Assembly: GCF_902706195.1 (NCBI RefSeq) | Contig: NZ_CACSJO010000012.1 | Span: forward strand, 90,972 to 154,971 | DNA length: 64,000 bases | From: Novosphingobium sp. 18050 | GTDB taxonomy: Bacteria; Pseudomonadota; Alphaproteobacteria; Sphingomonadales; Sphingomonadaceae | Direction: 5' to 3' | Part shown: piece after piece, positions 47,911-58,157 of the stretch | How positions within the stretch are numbered: the stretch's first letter is position 1 | Layout: the number at the start of each line of letters is the position of its first letter | Program-made: the position numbers and the translations under genes | Notes under the pieces: model-generated | Databases searched by the model: none | Told to the model about the DNA's origin: nothing | Seen by the model: the letters and a program-made list of their open reading frames with translations, nothing else

Positions 47911-48957
47911 CTACAGCCGAGCCAGCATCTGCAGCGATGCGGAGAAGTAATCCGTATCCAGCGCCGGAGGTGCCGGTGTAGCGATCATACGGCCGGCGAT
48001 CGCCGCCCCGCCGCTGGAGAGGGGGTAGTTCGCCTCCTCACCCGTCACCACGTCGATCCACGCGGGGATCGGGCGGTGCTGCGAAAGGCACGTACGCCAC
48101 CATTCGGCGACCGGCTCGACCAGCCCCGCCCGTCCGCCGACCACCGCATACAGCGGCACGCGGATCGCATCGTAGCCGAAGCGCGGCGGCTTGCCGGGCG
48201 CAGGCGCGACGTCGTTCTTACCGGTGACCGAAACCCAGTCGCAAGGCAGATGGTGCGGGCCGAAACGCGCCAGCCGGGTGATCGCCTCGCAGTCGCGGAT
48301 CACCGGGTCCCAGGTGGAACCGCCGTCCATCTTCACGAAATGATCGAGCGCGGGCCATACGAAGTAGGAAGGGTTCACCAGCACCTGCGCGGGTTCGGCA
48401 AAGCCGACCACGCCGGGCAGCAGCAGGCTGCGGCCATGGCGCTGCTCCACGCAGTGCATGTGGATCGCCTCCCGCACTTCCTGCGCCCGCCTGGTCCAGT
48501 CGGAGCGCTGCCAGCGTTCCCCGGCCAGCGCCAGCGCCCAGGCAATGACGAGATCGCCGTCGGTGGCGTTGTTGGGATCGGAGACGCGGATCGCCTCGCG
48601 CGGGTCGTAGCGCCAGGAATGCAGCGCCATGTCCTGACGGCCCAGAGTGTCCTGCGTCCACTTCGCAATACGCTCGAACGCATCGCGGTCCCCTGCGCGC
48701 AGGGCAAGGATCATGCCGTAGCTCTGGCCTTCGGAATGGCTGATGCCGCCGTTGCCGGTGTCCACCACCCGGCCTTCGGGCGAAACGAAGCGGTCGCGCC
48801 ACGCGGTCCAGAAACCGTCGGTAACGGCCTGCGCCCGGCCCTGGCTGGCGCCGGTGTTGCAGGCTGCGGTCAAGGCCATCAGCATTCCCAGCGAGAAAGT
48901 ACGGCGATCCACGGGCAAGGATACCTTGGGCACATGCATGTTCTTTTCAGCGACCAT
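47911..48957 (-). CDS. bcsZ: cellulase of the cellulose synthase operon (GH8)
   Basis: A 348-residue endoglucanase of glycoside hydrolase family 8. A lipoprotein/Tat-like signal (DRRTFSLGMLMALTAAC) leads to the catalytic domain: NGGISHSEGQSYGMILAL (catalytic Glu) and SDPNNATDGDLVIAWALALAG (Asp). It trims cellulose for polymer organisation in the periplasm. ATG 48957 overlaps bcsD by 11 bases; ATG 48939 is an alternative. It is the last gene of the operon. Confidence 0.93.
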   Translation of the reverse strand: MVAEKNMHVPKVSLPVDRRTFSLGMLMALTAACNTGASQGRAQAVTDGFWTAWRDRFVSPEGRVVDTGNGGISHSEGQSYGMILALRAGDRDAFERIAKWTQDTLGRQDMALHSWRYDPREAIRVSDPNNATDGDLVIAWALALAGERWQRSDWTRRAQEVREAIHMHCVEQRHGRSLLLPGVVGFAEPAQVLVNPSYFVWPALDHFVKMDGGSTWDPVIRDCEAITRLARFGPHHLPCDWVSVTGKNDVAPAPGKPPRFGYDAIRVPLYAVVGGRAGLVEPVAEWWRTCLSQHRPIPAWIDVVTGEEANYPLSSGGAAIAGRMIATPAPPALDTDYFSASLQMLARL

Positions 48958-49408
48958 GGCGAAGCTCGAGCGTGTCCCCCTTCCACTCGGCCGTGGTGCG
49001 CAGCGCCGGGCCGCTGCCCAGCACCCTGAACCAGTTGTCATAGGCGCCTTCCAGCACGCCGAGCAGCATCGCAGCCCAGTGTCCCTGGGGGTCCGGCGCG
49101 ATCTTGCTGGGCAGGTCGCGGTGACGCACGATGATCGCGTCCTTGCCGACCGCCAGTTCGATCTCGCCCCAGTCCAGCGCTTGCCAGAACGTATTGATCC
49201 GCGCGCAGAGTACCGAGGCGTCGTTGACGCCTTCCAGCGGCTCCAGGTCGGCCATGCGCCGACCGATCGCCAGGAAGAACCCGCGCGCCTGCGCTTCGGG
49301 CACACCCTCGCAGATTTCGGCCGCCATCGACATGGCCATCAGCGCAAGCCCGCCGACTGCGGTTTCGCCGGCACCTTGCCGCGATTGAGGAAAGGCCTGC
49401 ATCTTCAT
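48947..49408 (-). CDS. bcsD: cellulose synthase subunit BcsD
   Basis: A 153-residue BcsD, the periplasmic octamer that guides glucan chains in Acetobacter-type systems. Features are ADLEPLEGVNDASVLCARINTFWQALDWGEIEL and EGAYDNWFRVLGSGPALRTT. BcsD is found mainly in acetobacteria and some other proteobacteria, and its presence together with a BcsA-B fusion points to crystalline cellulose production. The ATG directly precedes the bcsC stop. Confidence 0.8.
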   Translation of the reverse strand: MKMQAFPQSRQGAGETAVGGLALMAMSMAAEICEGVPEAQARGFFLAIGRRMADLEPLEGVNDASVLCARINTFWQALDWGEIELAVGKDAIIVRHRDLPSKIAPDPQGHWAAMLLGVLEGAYDNWFRVLGSGPALRTTAEWKGDTLELRHGR

Positions 49409-52400
49409 TTACTTGTTGCTCCCGAAGCTCTGCCGCACGCCAAGCATGCTGCGGAATTCGTCGTAACTGCCGAAGGTATTATAGCTCATGTCGCCGCCGA
49501 TGCGCGTGCCGGGCGTGATCTTGTAATAGAGCGAACCCTGCGCGGAGAGGGCGAAGCCGGTCTTGCTCAGGCTATCGTAGTTCGAACGCACGTCGTCGTT
49601 GAGCGTCTTGAGGTTGTCCAGCTGCGCCTGGGCGATAAGGTCCGTCGGGTAGAGCGGGCTCTCGTTTTCCTTGTAGCTCTGGAAGCCCGGCGTGAACGAG
49701 GCGGAAGCGTCCCAGCGCTCATCCTGCATCGTGTAGTTCACCGGGAAGCCCACCGAGATGAAGCTGTCGGGGCTGAAGTAGCCGCCATTGCCGAAAGTGA
49801 AGTAATTCTGGCTCTTGTCGTAGCCCTGGTAATTGACGTTCAGGCCCACGGTAACCGCCGAGTGCTGGCCCTTGTAGGCGCGCAGATAGCCGCCGACATT
49901 GGCCTCGAAACCGTCGTTCTTGGCCACGTTGGTGCCCCGGAAGCGGTAATAGCGGCCTTCGCCGTACACGCCGCTGCCGTTCTCGTCATAGGACATGCCC
50001 GCGCCTGCACCGTCGCGCATGACCTGGCCCCAGCGCTCGCCCGTGACGGGATCGCGGGTGCCGGCATAGGAGACGACCGAATCGGTGACCGGCTTGCGTT
50101 CCGCAAAGGCGGTGGCGCGCAGGCCGGGGCTGAGTTCGGGCGAGACGGCAAGGCGGCCCGCAAACTTGGTCTTGCCCATGCCGACCGGCGTGGTGCCGGC
50201 CTCAAGCTGGACGGAATCGCTCTCGTATCCTGCCGAGAAGGCAACGCCCGAGGCCTGCTGGCTGTCAGCATTGACCAGCGCCGAGGGTTCCGCCGCGACG
50301 ATGCCCTGTGCTTCGGGCGTGCCGTTGCGGCCAAAGCGGGCAAGGCCCGAGCCGCTGGGCTTGCCGGCATCGACCACCGTGGCTTCCGCCTTGACGAAGA
50401 CGCGGCCGCGCAGGGCGCCGGTCGAGACTTTGGCAGACCCCTTGATCTCGTCGAGCTGGGACAGCCCGGTCTCGCCCGAGCGGGCGCGGTAGGCGGTCTG
50501 CACGTCGACGCGCGGGCCGCTGTCCTGCGCCAGCTGGTCGATCTGCGACTGGATCTGGGTCATCACCGGATCACCGGCATACGCGACGGGAACCTGCGGA
50601 GCGCCGAAACCGGTGGCGGCGCCGGACATCGGCGATGCCGATGCGCCCCATGCCTGCGCAGGCGCGGTGGCGGTCGTCGGGGAGGAATAGCGGTCCGGTG
50701 CGGCGAAGGAAGTCTGCTGACCGGTATAGCCGCCAAAACCGCCCTGAGGTGCAGGCGCGGCGGCGGCGAAGTTGCCCTGAGGCGCGGCGTAGCCGTAGCC
50801 GGAAGGGTCCGCCGAAGCCTGCGGATAGGCGGTCGGCAGGCGGGTGCCGCCGCCCAGTGCGAAGGGGTTCACCTGCGGCGCGGCGGCCTGCGGCTGACCT
50901 CGGAACGGGTTGGCGCTGCCCGGACCGGCCACGCTGGCGTTGGCGAAGGGGTTGCCGCCCATCGCCGTTCCCGCGCCGCCCTGACGGGCATAGAGTTCAC
51001 GCGCTTCCTTGAGGAAGCTCACCGCCGCACGCTCGTTGCCGCGCGAACGCTCGACATCGGCAAGCGCCATACGCACGCGGTAATCCTGCCCGTAAGACTG
51101 CAGGACCTGACGCTGCGCCTGCTTGGAGAGGTCGCCGTCGCCGGCCGCCTGCGCGGTGGCTGCAAGCCCCAGCAGCGCGTCCTTGTCACCCGGCTTGCGG
51201 GCCAGGACGAGCTGGTAGCTCTGCGCCGCCTTCGCGGGCATGCCGCCGGTCTGGTAAAGACGCGCAAGGCCGGAGAGTATCTCGGTATTGTCCGGCGCGG
51301 CCGAATAGGCCTGCTGGAGGATGTCGAAGCTCTCGGCATAGCGGCCGCCGGTGCGCGCGGCATCGGCCTGGCTGACCATCAGCCCCGCGCTGATGCGGGC
51401 ATAGGCGCGCTGGCCGTCAGCCGAAGTGCCCGCCAGTTGCCCGGCCCGCTGGAGCGCCAGCTGGGCAAGGTCATCCCGGCCAGAGCGCGCAAGCACACCG
51501 ATCAGGCCTTCGTAGTCGGCGATATTGTCGATCCGGCCGTTCATCGCCGTCTCCGCAACCTGCGCGGCGCCCTGGGTATCGCCAAGGTCGAACAGGGCGT
51601 TGGCGACGGATGCCTGCTTGCCGGCAGGCACCGAGGCCATCGCACCCAGCTGGCGCAGCGCCGAAACCGCCTGCCCCTGCTGCCCCGTCGCCGCCATGGA
51701 GCGGGCGCGGGCGATCGCCGAATCGGTCTTCACGCTGATCGCCAGACTGCGCATCGGCGCGGTGCGCTGTGCCTCCGGAATCATCGAGATCAGGCGGTCG
51801 GCATCGGCCACCCGGCCCATGTCATTGCTGAGCAGGGCGGCGGCATAGAGCGAGTCCGGCTGGCCATTCGCGGTGAGCGAGCGCAGCAGCGATTCGGCTT
51901 CCGGCAGGCGCCCGCGCTTGATCTGGAATTCCGCGAATTCGTAGCGGATCCAAGGGTCGGTCGGGTCGAGCACGAGGCCGTTCTGGAACTCACGCGTGGC
52001 GCCCAGATCGTCGCCGCTTTCGGCTGCGGCCAGTGCCCGGCCGCGCGCGGCGCGCAGTTGCAGGCGCTTGTCGTCCGCCGCGCTGCCACCATTGCTGGCC
52101 TGACGGTAGAGGTCGGCCGCGTCGGCATAGCGGCCCTGCTTCTCGTAGACGTCGGCGAGGATTTCCAGCGCGGGGCCGGGTTCCTTGTAGCCCGACCGCA
52201 CAAGGCCTTCGGCTTTCGCCTGGGCATCGGCAAGACGGTTCTGGCCGACCAGCGTGCGGGTCTCCTCGACCCCGGCGAAGAAGCGTGCCGAGGCGAGCCC
52301 TTCGGCCCACTGGCTGGCCTTGCCGGCCTGCGAGGCCTGCTCAAGCAGGCTCGCGGCTTCGGCGAAGCTGCCTTCGCGCAGGCGCACAAGGCCAAGACCG

Positions 52401-52954
52401 CCCAGCGCATCGGGATCGCGGCGATTGACGCCAAGCGCGCGCTGGAACTGCGAGGCGGCGGAAGCCAGATTGCCATCTTCCAGCGCATCGAAACCCGATA
52501 CGCGGGCACGGCCGGCGCGGTCTGCGGCGGAAACGGGAGCAGGCGCCGCAGCCGCCGGCTTGGGCGCGGCAGGGCGCGGCGTGGCGGCGGCAACTTTCGC
52601 AGGGGCCGGGGCGGGCGCGGCCTTGGGCTTTGCCGCAGCCGCTTTCGGCGCGGCAGGCCTGGGGGCCGTCGCGGGCTTGGCCGCAGGCTGGGGCGCAGCC
52701 GCCGCACCCTTGAGCGCGGGGTTGTTCGGATCGAGCGCACGGGCGCGGCGCAGCGCCTGCTGGGCCAGGTCCTCACGCCCCTTCGAACGCCAGTACTGGG
52801 CCTGCTTGACCAGCGCATCGACACCGGCGCTCTGCGCCTGTGCCGCCGGCATGGCCACCGGCGCCAATCCGGTAACGGCGGTCGAAAGCAGCAACCCCAG
52901 GCCCAGCCTCGTGACCGGGCTAGAAGAGCGCTTCGACGTCATGGGATCGGTCAT
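49409..52954 (-). CDS. bcsC: cellulose synthase outer-membrane protein BcsC
   Basis: A 1181-residue protein: signal peptide (LGLGLLLSTAVTGLAPVAMPAAQA), about 20 TPR-type units (from residue 30 to about 750), and a C-terminal beta-barrel of the BCSC domain (last about 350 residues, ending RQSFGSNK). It forms the outer-membrane exit for cellulose. Ala/Pro-rich and Gln/Gly/Pro-rich linkers lie around residues 80-150 and 700-790. It overlaps bcsAB as ATGA. Confidence 0.92.
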   Translation of the reverse strand: MTDPMTSKRSSSPVTRLGLGLLLSTAVTGLAPVAMPAAQAQSAGVDALVKQAQYWRSKGREDLAQQALRRARALDPNNPALKGAAAAPQPAAKPATAPRPAAPKAAAAKPKAAPAPAPAKVAAATPRPAAPKPAAAAPAPVSAADRAGRARVSGFDALEDGNLASAASQFQRALGVNRRDPDALGGLGLVRLREGSFAEAASLLEQASQAGKASQWAEGLASARFFAGVEETRTLVGQNRLADAQAKAEGLVRSGYKEPGPALEILADVYEKQGRYADAADLYRQASNGGSAADDKRLQLRAARGRALAAAESGDDLGATREFQNGLVLDPTDPWIRYEFAEFQIKRGRLPEAESLLRSLTANGQPDSLYAAALLSNDMGRVADADRLISMIPEAQRTAPMRSLAISVKTDSAIARARSMAATGQQGQAVSALRQLGAMASVPAGKQASVANALFDLGDTQGAAQVAETAMNGRIDNIADYEGLIGVLARSGRDDLAQLALQRAGQLAGTSADGQRAYARISAGLMVSQADAARTGGRYAESFDILQQAYSAAPDNTEILSGLARLYQTGGMPAKAAQSYQLVLARKPGDKDALLGLAATAQAAGDGDLSKQAQRQVLQSYGQDYRVRMALADVERSRGNERAAVSFLKEARELYARQGGAGTAMGGNPFANASVAGPGSANPFRGQPQAAAPQVNPFALGGGTRLPTAYPQASADPSGYGYAAPQGNFAAAAPAPQGGFGGYTGQQTSFAAPDRYSSPTTATAPAQAWGASASPMSGAATGFGAPQVPVAYAGDPVMTQIQSQIDQLAQDSGPRVDVQTAYRARSGETGLSQLDEIKGSAKVSTGALRGRVFVKAEATVVDAGKPSGSGLARFGRNGTPEAQGIVAAEPSALVNADSQQASGVAFSAGYESDSVQLEAGTTPVGMGKTKFAGRLAVSPELSPGLRATAFAERKPVTDSVVSYAGTRDPVTGERWGQVMRDGAGAGMSYDENGSGVYGEGRYYRFRGTNVAKNDGFEANVGGYLRAYKGQHSAVTVGLNVNYQGYDKSQNYFTFGNGGYFSPDSFISVGFPVNYTMQDERWDASASFTPGFQSYKENESPLYPTDLIAQAQLDNLKTLNDDVRSNYDSLSKTGFALSAQGSLYYKITPGTRIGGDMSYNTFGSYDEFRSMLGVRQSFGSNK

Positions 52955-55900
52955 GCGTGGTCGTCCTGGCGGCCGAGGCGCTTATGTGCCTGTCGGCGGA
53001 AATAGAGGTAGGCGGGGCCGGCGAGGATGACTGCCAGCACCAGCGTGAACAGGCCCAGCAGCATCGGGTGCTGGCTGGTCCAGTACGCAAGCTTCATCCA
53101 GATCGGGAGCGAGCCGACCCAGTACCGCTCGCTGATCGCGAAGCTGGTCATGCCGTCGCCGCTGGTGACGGCAAGGTCGCCCTGGATCGATGCGTTGATC
53201 TTGGCGTCGGTCAGGCCGTCGACGAGCGCGGGCAGCGCGTTGCCATCGTCGGCCAGCAGCGCAACCACGGTGCGATCGGAGGCATAGGGCGAACGGAAGC
53301 TGACGATGCCCGAGAAACCGCGCGCGTCGTAGACGAGCGGGGCGGCGACCATCGGGTCATTCTCCTGCGAACCGCCAAACAGCGAGGTCACGTACTGGAG
53401 CGAGGACCGCTCCGCCACGCGCAGGCGGCCGTTTTCCCAGCGCACCGGGGCGCCTGCGAACATATCCGCGCCTGCAAGGCCGGTGCCGCCGACGACGAGG
53501 ACGTCCTGCGACGAAAGCTGGTCGGGATCGATCGTCGAGGTAACCGTCACTGCCGTCACCGGCACGCCCGTCGAGTCGCCGAAACGGCCCATCAGCGTCA
53601 GGAAAGCCTCCACCGAAGCCATCGACGGGTTCTGCGCGACGACCACGGTGGTCTGGGCAAGGTCCGGGCTGGCAGTGAAGGGGAAACCGGCGCCCGCGAA
53701 TGTCGCAAGGTCCGGCATCATGATCGCGTGATAGGCGCTGGTGAGGTCGATCGTGCTGGTCGGATCGATCGAGACGCGCACGTTGTCAGGCAGGGTGCCG
53801 GTGCACTTCTTCTTGTCGGCGATGATCAGGTTGTAGTCCATCGTCAACTCGTTCTGGCCGAACAGGTTGTAACGAGGGAGGACCACCGACGCGTCGGAAT
53901 CGAAGCTCTTGGCCCCCGAGGCACCGAACAGCTCGCTCCACCAACGGGCGCCGAGCGGCAGGGTCTTGAGGTACTGGCCGTTGATCGAGACGTCGAGGCG
54001 CGAGGCCCGGCGATCGAGCCACTGCGCGATCGGGTAACGGTAGGTGAGGTTCAGCTTGCCGCCTTCGCGCGGCCAGAAGAACAGGTCGGGCGATACACGG
54101 AAGCGCGCCGAAAGCGGGCCGGGCGGGATGCCCATGCCCTGCAGTGCATAAGGCTCCATGATCGAGCCGAGCTGGACCGGCTTTTCGGTGGAGAGCCAGC
54201 GCAGTGCGCCGTAGCGCGGCCAGGCGGGGATGCGCACGCCGTCGAAGGACATGCGCTGCCCGCCGAAGACACCGCGTCCAAGGGCGATAGCGGCGGCAGC
54301 GGTGCGCAGTTCGTCGTCGTTTCGGCCCATGATGACCAGCAGCGTACCGTTGGGATCGTTGGGGTTGCGCACGGCAGCGGCCGAGGCGCCCGAAGGTCCC
54401 GGAATATCGAGGCCGGGGATCGACTGACCGCCCTTGAGGAAGACCACCGCGTTGCCGCGCGGAATCGATCCGACCACCGGCTTGAACGAGAAGCCGCGGT
54501 AGCTGGCCTGAGCGCCCAGCCAGCTGGCCGTGGCCGCAGCCGCCTGCAGTTCACCACTGCGCGGCTGACCGGCAAAGACGAAGGGCATGCGCAGCGGCAC
54601 GTTCTGTCCCTTGTCGAAGAAGGGCAGCGGCAGGCGCGACAGGTCGGGGCCGTAAGGGAGCGGCTGGTAGTTGAAATCGAACCACGAGCGCACGTTGCTG
54701 ACATTCGCCCACAGCGAGGAATGGAACGGGTCCTCGCAGTCGCGGGCGTAGTGGCCGATCAGGCGCAGGTTGAGCTGGTTGTCGCCGGGCAGGAACAGCG
54801 CCGGGTTCACCGGCACGTCGATCACCTGGCCAGCCGAATTCGCGCGGGTCAGAGGGATGGTCTGGACGACCTCGCCGTTCACGATCACCACCATCTGACT
54901 CAGATCGTCGAGCATCGCCGGCGACCATGCCAGCTGCAGGCGCAGCACGGCGCCGGTGACGACACGGTCCTGGCGCATGCCGAAGGGAATGCCGATCTCG
55001 CCGCGCGTGCCCTGCAGACGGATCGGGCGGGTGAGGCGCAGGTCCTTGAGGGTCAGCCGCTCGGCCACACCGCCCGAAGGAGCGGCAGCGGCGGGCGCGG
55101 CAGCAGCGGCGCGGGCAGGCTGGGCGTGGACTTCTGTCGTGCCAAGGAACAGGCCGGCAGCACCGATCACCACCGCGCCGGCAATCGCCGCCGCCTTGGC
55201 GAAGGGCACCAACGACTTGCGGCCTGCCTTGTCAGCCACCTTGTCAGCGGCCTTGGCCTGCTTGGCCTCTTCGGCGGCGGCTTTCTTCCTTGCAAGGTCG
55301 AAGCTGCGCGAGGCGCGGCGTTCAGCGAAGTTCAGCCCAAGAATGCGCTTCAAAGTGACCATGTCCACCCGGATAATATCTGCAAGCGAGCGCAGGCTGG
55401 AAACCTGCTTGTAAGGCGCAGCCGGCTGCCACGCATCGGCGCGGCCCATGACGGCGCGGACAAGGTGACGCCCGGCAAGAATGTCGAGCTTTTCGAAGCG
55501 CACGTAGGCGTTTTCCGCATCCGTGCGCATCGTCTCCACCGGGATCGACAGCACTTCGTCACCCATGGCCAGCGTGATGTGGCGCACGGTGCGGTCCTTG
55601 GTCGGCAATTCGGCGGGGAGAGCCAGCGCCGCGCCGCCCATCGAGATGTCGATGGTACGGGCGGGCACGGCATGGCCCGAATGGAGGTAGGCGGTCACCG
55701 GCAGGTCGACCGGAATGCGAATGTCGACACGGGCCTGGCGCGTCTCGCGGGCGACCGAGACGGCGGCCAGCAGGATGATGAGGCTGAAAGTGGCCCAGGC
55801 GACGTTCAACACCAGCGTATCCGTCTGAATGTTGAACAGATAGGGGAAGAACGCCCATTTCACGACCGCCATGGCGATGCCGGCAACGACGAGGCCGATG

Positions 55901-57408
55901 CAGATCAGGTGCGGCTTCACCACTTCCCAGTCGAAATAGGTCTTGTCGAGCAGCGAGCCCTTGTCGGTGACGTTGAACTTGCCCTTGCGCGGCTGGAACC
56001 AGGTCATGACCGTGGGCTTGACCAGGTGGAAGGCCAGGATCGTTTCGTAGACTTCACCCCAGTACGGACGGCGCTCTCCGCCCTGCGTACGCTCGTTGGC
56101 GACCGACGAGCAGAACAGGTGCGGCATGGCGTAGGCGAAGATCAGCGAGGCCGAGGCCTGGACGATGTTCTGCCCGAAGATGAGGTAGGCCAGCGGGCTG
56201 GTCAGGAACACGATGCGCGGCAGCGGATACTGGAAGTGCAGCATCGCGTTGAGGTAGCAAAGGCGCTGCTGCCAGGTCAGGCCGCGGCCCATCAGCGGGT
56301 TGTCGATGCGCAGGATTTGCGTCATGCCGCGCGCCCAGCGGATGCGCTGGCCGACGTGGAGGACGAGACGCTCTGTCGCCAGACCGGCGGACAGGCGCGC
56401 GCTGATATAGGCGGTGTTCCAGCCGGTGCGCTGCAGCTTCAAGGCGGTGTGCGCATCCTCGGTCACGGTCTCGCCCGCGAAGCCGTTGGTTTCCATCAGC
56501 GCCTCGCGGCGGATGATCGCGCAGGAACCGCAGAAGAAAGTCGCGTTCCACAGGTCGTTGCCGCCCTGCACGGCACCGTAGAACAGGTCGCCCTCGCCCG
56601 GCATGTCGCCCATGGTCGAGGCCAGGTTGCGCTGCACCGGATCGGGAGAATACATGTGGTGCGGGGTCTGGATCAGCGCCAGGCGCGGGTCCTTCTGGAA
56701 CCAGCCGACAACCAGCTGAAGGAAGGCGCGGGTCGGCACGTGATCGCAATCGAAGATCGCGATCAGTTCGCCGTCGGTCTTCTTCATCGCCGCGTTGAGG
56801 TTGCCCGCCTTGGCGTGCAGGTTGTTGTCGCGGGTGATGTAGCCGCAGCCCGCTTCCTTGGCGAAGGCGCGGAATTCTGCGCGCTTGCCGTCATCGAGAA
56901 TGAACACGCGGTAGCGGTCGATCGGATAGTCGAGGTCCTGCGCGGCGAAGACCGTGTTGCGCACGATCTCGAGGCTCTCGTTGTAGGTCGGGATGTAGAT
57001 GTCGACGGTGGGCCAGGTGTCCGGCTCGCCCTCGGGCTCGATGACCGGGCGGTCGAGCGGCCAGCTGGTCTGCAGGAAGCCCAGCAGCAGGATGACCCAG
57101 GCGTAAAGCTCGGCCAGGTACAGCATGCCGCCGAACATGAATTCGGGGAAGGTGTTGAAGGCCAGCGTCTGGGTGGTGCGCCAGAAGATGTAGCGGGTCG
57201 ACACCATGATCGCCAGCAGGCCAAGCGCGAGGGCGCCCTTGCGGCCCTTCCAGCGCTTGAGGATCAGCGCCCCGAACATGGTGACGCCAGCGCAGGCCCA
57301 CTGCGAGGCCCCGTCCAGCGGCACGCCGATCACCAGCGCCGCGATCAGCACGATCGGCACGATGGCAAGGTAACGGAAAGCCCGGTTCGAAGTGAGCCGT
57401 GCGATCAT
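52951..57408 (-). CDS. bcsAB: fused cellulose synthase catalytic BcsA and regulatory BcsB
   Basis: A 1485-residue BcsA-BcsB fusion. The BcsA part has membrane helices, a GT2 domain with LDDG (171-174), DCDH (220-223), TED (316-318) and QRIRW (354-358), then a PilZ domain with RxxxR and DISMGG motifs that bind c-di-GMP. A Lys/Ala-rich linker near residues 700-740 and a membrane segment lead to the BcsB part with carbohydrate-binding and ferredoxin-like regions and a C-terminal anchor. It polymerises UDP-glucose and transfers the glucan across the inner membrane. Residue numbers were counted by hand. Confidence 0.95.
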   Translation of the reverse strand: MIARLTSNRAFRYLAIVPIVLIAALVIGVPLDGASQWACAGVTMFGALILKRWKGRKGALALGLLAIMVSTRYIFWRTTQTLAFNTFPEFMFGGMLYLAELYAWVILLLGFLQTSWPLDRPVIEPEGEPDTWPTVDIYIPTYNESLEIVRNTVFAAQDLDYPIDRYRVFILDDGKRAEFRAFAKEAGCGYITRDNNLHAKAGNLNAAMKKTDGELIAIFDCDHVPTRAFLQLVVGWFQKDPRLALIQTPHHMYSPDPVQRNLASTMGDMPGEGDLFYGAVQGGNDLWNATFFCGSCAIIRREALMETNGFAGETVTEDAHTALKLQRTGWNTAYISARLSAGLATERLVLHVGQRIRWARGMTQILRIDNPLMGRGLTWQQRLCYLNAMLHFQYPLPRIVFLTSPLAYLIFGQNIVQASASLIFAYAMPHLFCSSVANERTQGGERRPYWGEVYETILAFHLVKPTVMTWFQPRKGKFNVTDKGSLLDKTYFDWEVVKPHLICIGLVVAGIAMAVVKWAFFPYLFNIQTDTLVLNVAWATFSLIILLAAVSVARETRQARVDIRIPVDLPVTAYLHSGHAVPARTIDISMGGAALALPAELPTKDRTVRHITLAMGDEVLSIPVETMRTDAENAYVRFEKLDILAGRHLVRAVMGRADAWQPAAPYKQVSSLRSLADIIRVDMVTLKRILGLNFAERRASRSFDLARKKAAAEEAKQAKAADKVADKAGRKSLVPFAKAAAIAGAVVIGAAGLFLGTTEVHAQPARAAAAAPAAAAPSGGVAERLTLKDLRLTRPIRLQGTRGEIGIPFGMRQDRVVTGAVLRLQLAWSPAMLDDLSQMVVIVNGEVVQTIPLTRANSAGQVIDVPVNPALFLPGDNQLNLRLIGHYARDCEDPFHSSLWANVSNVRSWFDFNYQPLPYGPDLSRLPLPFFDKGQNVPLRMPFVFAGQPRSGELQAAAATASWLGAQASYRGFSFKPVVGSIPRGNAVVFLKGGQSIPGLDIPGPSGASAAAVRNPNDPNGTLLVIMGRNDDELRTAAAAIALGRGVFGGQRMSFDGVRIPAWPRYGALRWLSTEKPVQLGSIMEPYALQGMGIPPGPLSARFRVSPDLFFWPREGGKLNLTYRYPIAQWLDRRASRLDVSINGQYLKTLPLGARWWSELFGASGAKSFDSDASVVLPRYNLFGQNELTMDYNLIIADKKKCTGTLPDNVRVSIDPTSTIDLTSAYHAIMMPDLATFAGAGFPFTASPDLAQTTVVVAQNPSMASVEAFLTLMGRFGDSTGVPVTAVTVTSTIDPDQLSSQDVLVVGGTGLAGADMFAGAPVRWENGRLRVAERSSLQYVTSLFGGSQENDPMVAAPLVYDARGFSGIVSFRSPYASDRTVVALLADDGNALPALVDGLTDAKINASIQGDLAVTSGDGMTSFAISERYWVGSLPIWMKLAYWTSQHPMLLGLFTLVLAVILAGPAYLYFRRQAHKRLGRQDDHA

Positions 57409-58157
57409 GCGGCGCGGCTCGACGAAGGAGCGGCAAGCTCGCCGCGGGCCACCCAGGGACGGCCCGCCGTTTCGAGCGCGGGAACCATTGCGGCGCCGAT
57501 GGCGCGAACGTCAGCCAGTGCGGCGCTGGAAGGCGCATAGCGGGCCAGCGGCTGGAGCATGGCGATCGCCTCGGGCACGGCTTCGTCCAGACGGATGCGG
57601 CCGATCAGGCGCGGGCCGACCAGTTCGCGGATGAAGGCGGCGCTGTGGCGCGAAAGGCGGCGCGTCTCGTCGAGCGCGTTGATCGCGAAAGTGGTGCGCG
57701 CGATCGTCTGGGCGCTGGATTCGTCCAGGACCTGGGGAAGCAGGGCAAGCGTGTCGGGCGCGGCGTTGAGGACGCACAGGTTCGCGCTGGAATGGGGGAT
57801 GATGCGGCGGGCGAAAGCGAATTCGCTGGCGGGCACGTCGATCACCATGACGCGGTCGGGGCCAGGTTCGAGATAGCCGAGATCGTGCAGCGTGGGTACG
57901 AAGTCCGCGTCGTCGACCGCCTTGATATGGCTGCGAAGGTTGATCCCGCTGGCCAGCACGGCATCCTCGGCCGGAGCGAACAGCGACGGCAGCGTCAGCG
58001 CCGGCTGCAGCCCGAAGTGAAGCGGCAGGGTATCGCGCTGGGCGACGGAAAGGACCGTTACCTCGGCTCCGGCTTCGGACAGGGTCATGGCCAGATGCGC
58101 GGCGGCGAAAGTGATACCAGCCCCGCCCTTGAGGCCATGGCAGACGATGACGGCCAT
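57405..58157 (-). CDS. bcsQ: BcsQ-like ParA/MinD ATPase
   Basis: A 250-residue MinD/ParA-type ATPase with the deviant Walker A GLKGGAGITFAAAHLA. In enterics BcsQ positions the synthase at the pole. The downstream half is less conserved. The stop overlaps the bcsAB start as ATGA. The longer frame to 58415 runs through the upstream gene and was rejected. Confidence 0.8.
   Translation of the reverse strand: MAVIVCHGLKGGAGITFAAAHLAMTLSEAGAEVTVLSVAQRDTLPLHFGLQPALTLPSLFAPAEDAVLASGINLRSHIKAVDDADFVPTLHDLGYLEPGPDRVMVIDVPASEFAFARRIIPHSSANLCVLNAAPDTLALLPQVLDESSAQTIARTTFAINALDETRRLSRHSAAFIRELVGPRLIGRIRLDEAVPEAIAMLQPLARYAPSSAALADVRAIGAAMVPALETAGRPWVARGELAAPSSSRAA

Noticed and set aside
52957..57540. A 1527-codon open frame on the plus strand opposite bcsAB
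   Set aside because: It is the antisense shadow of bcsAB in high-GC DNA: His/Arg/Gly/Ala-rich sequence without domains, while the minus strand encodes complete cellulose synthase motifs.
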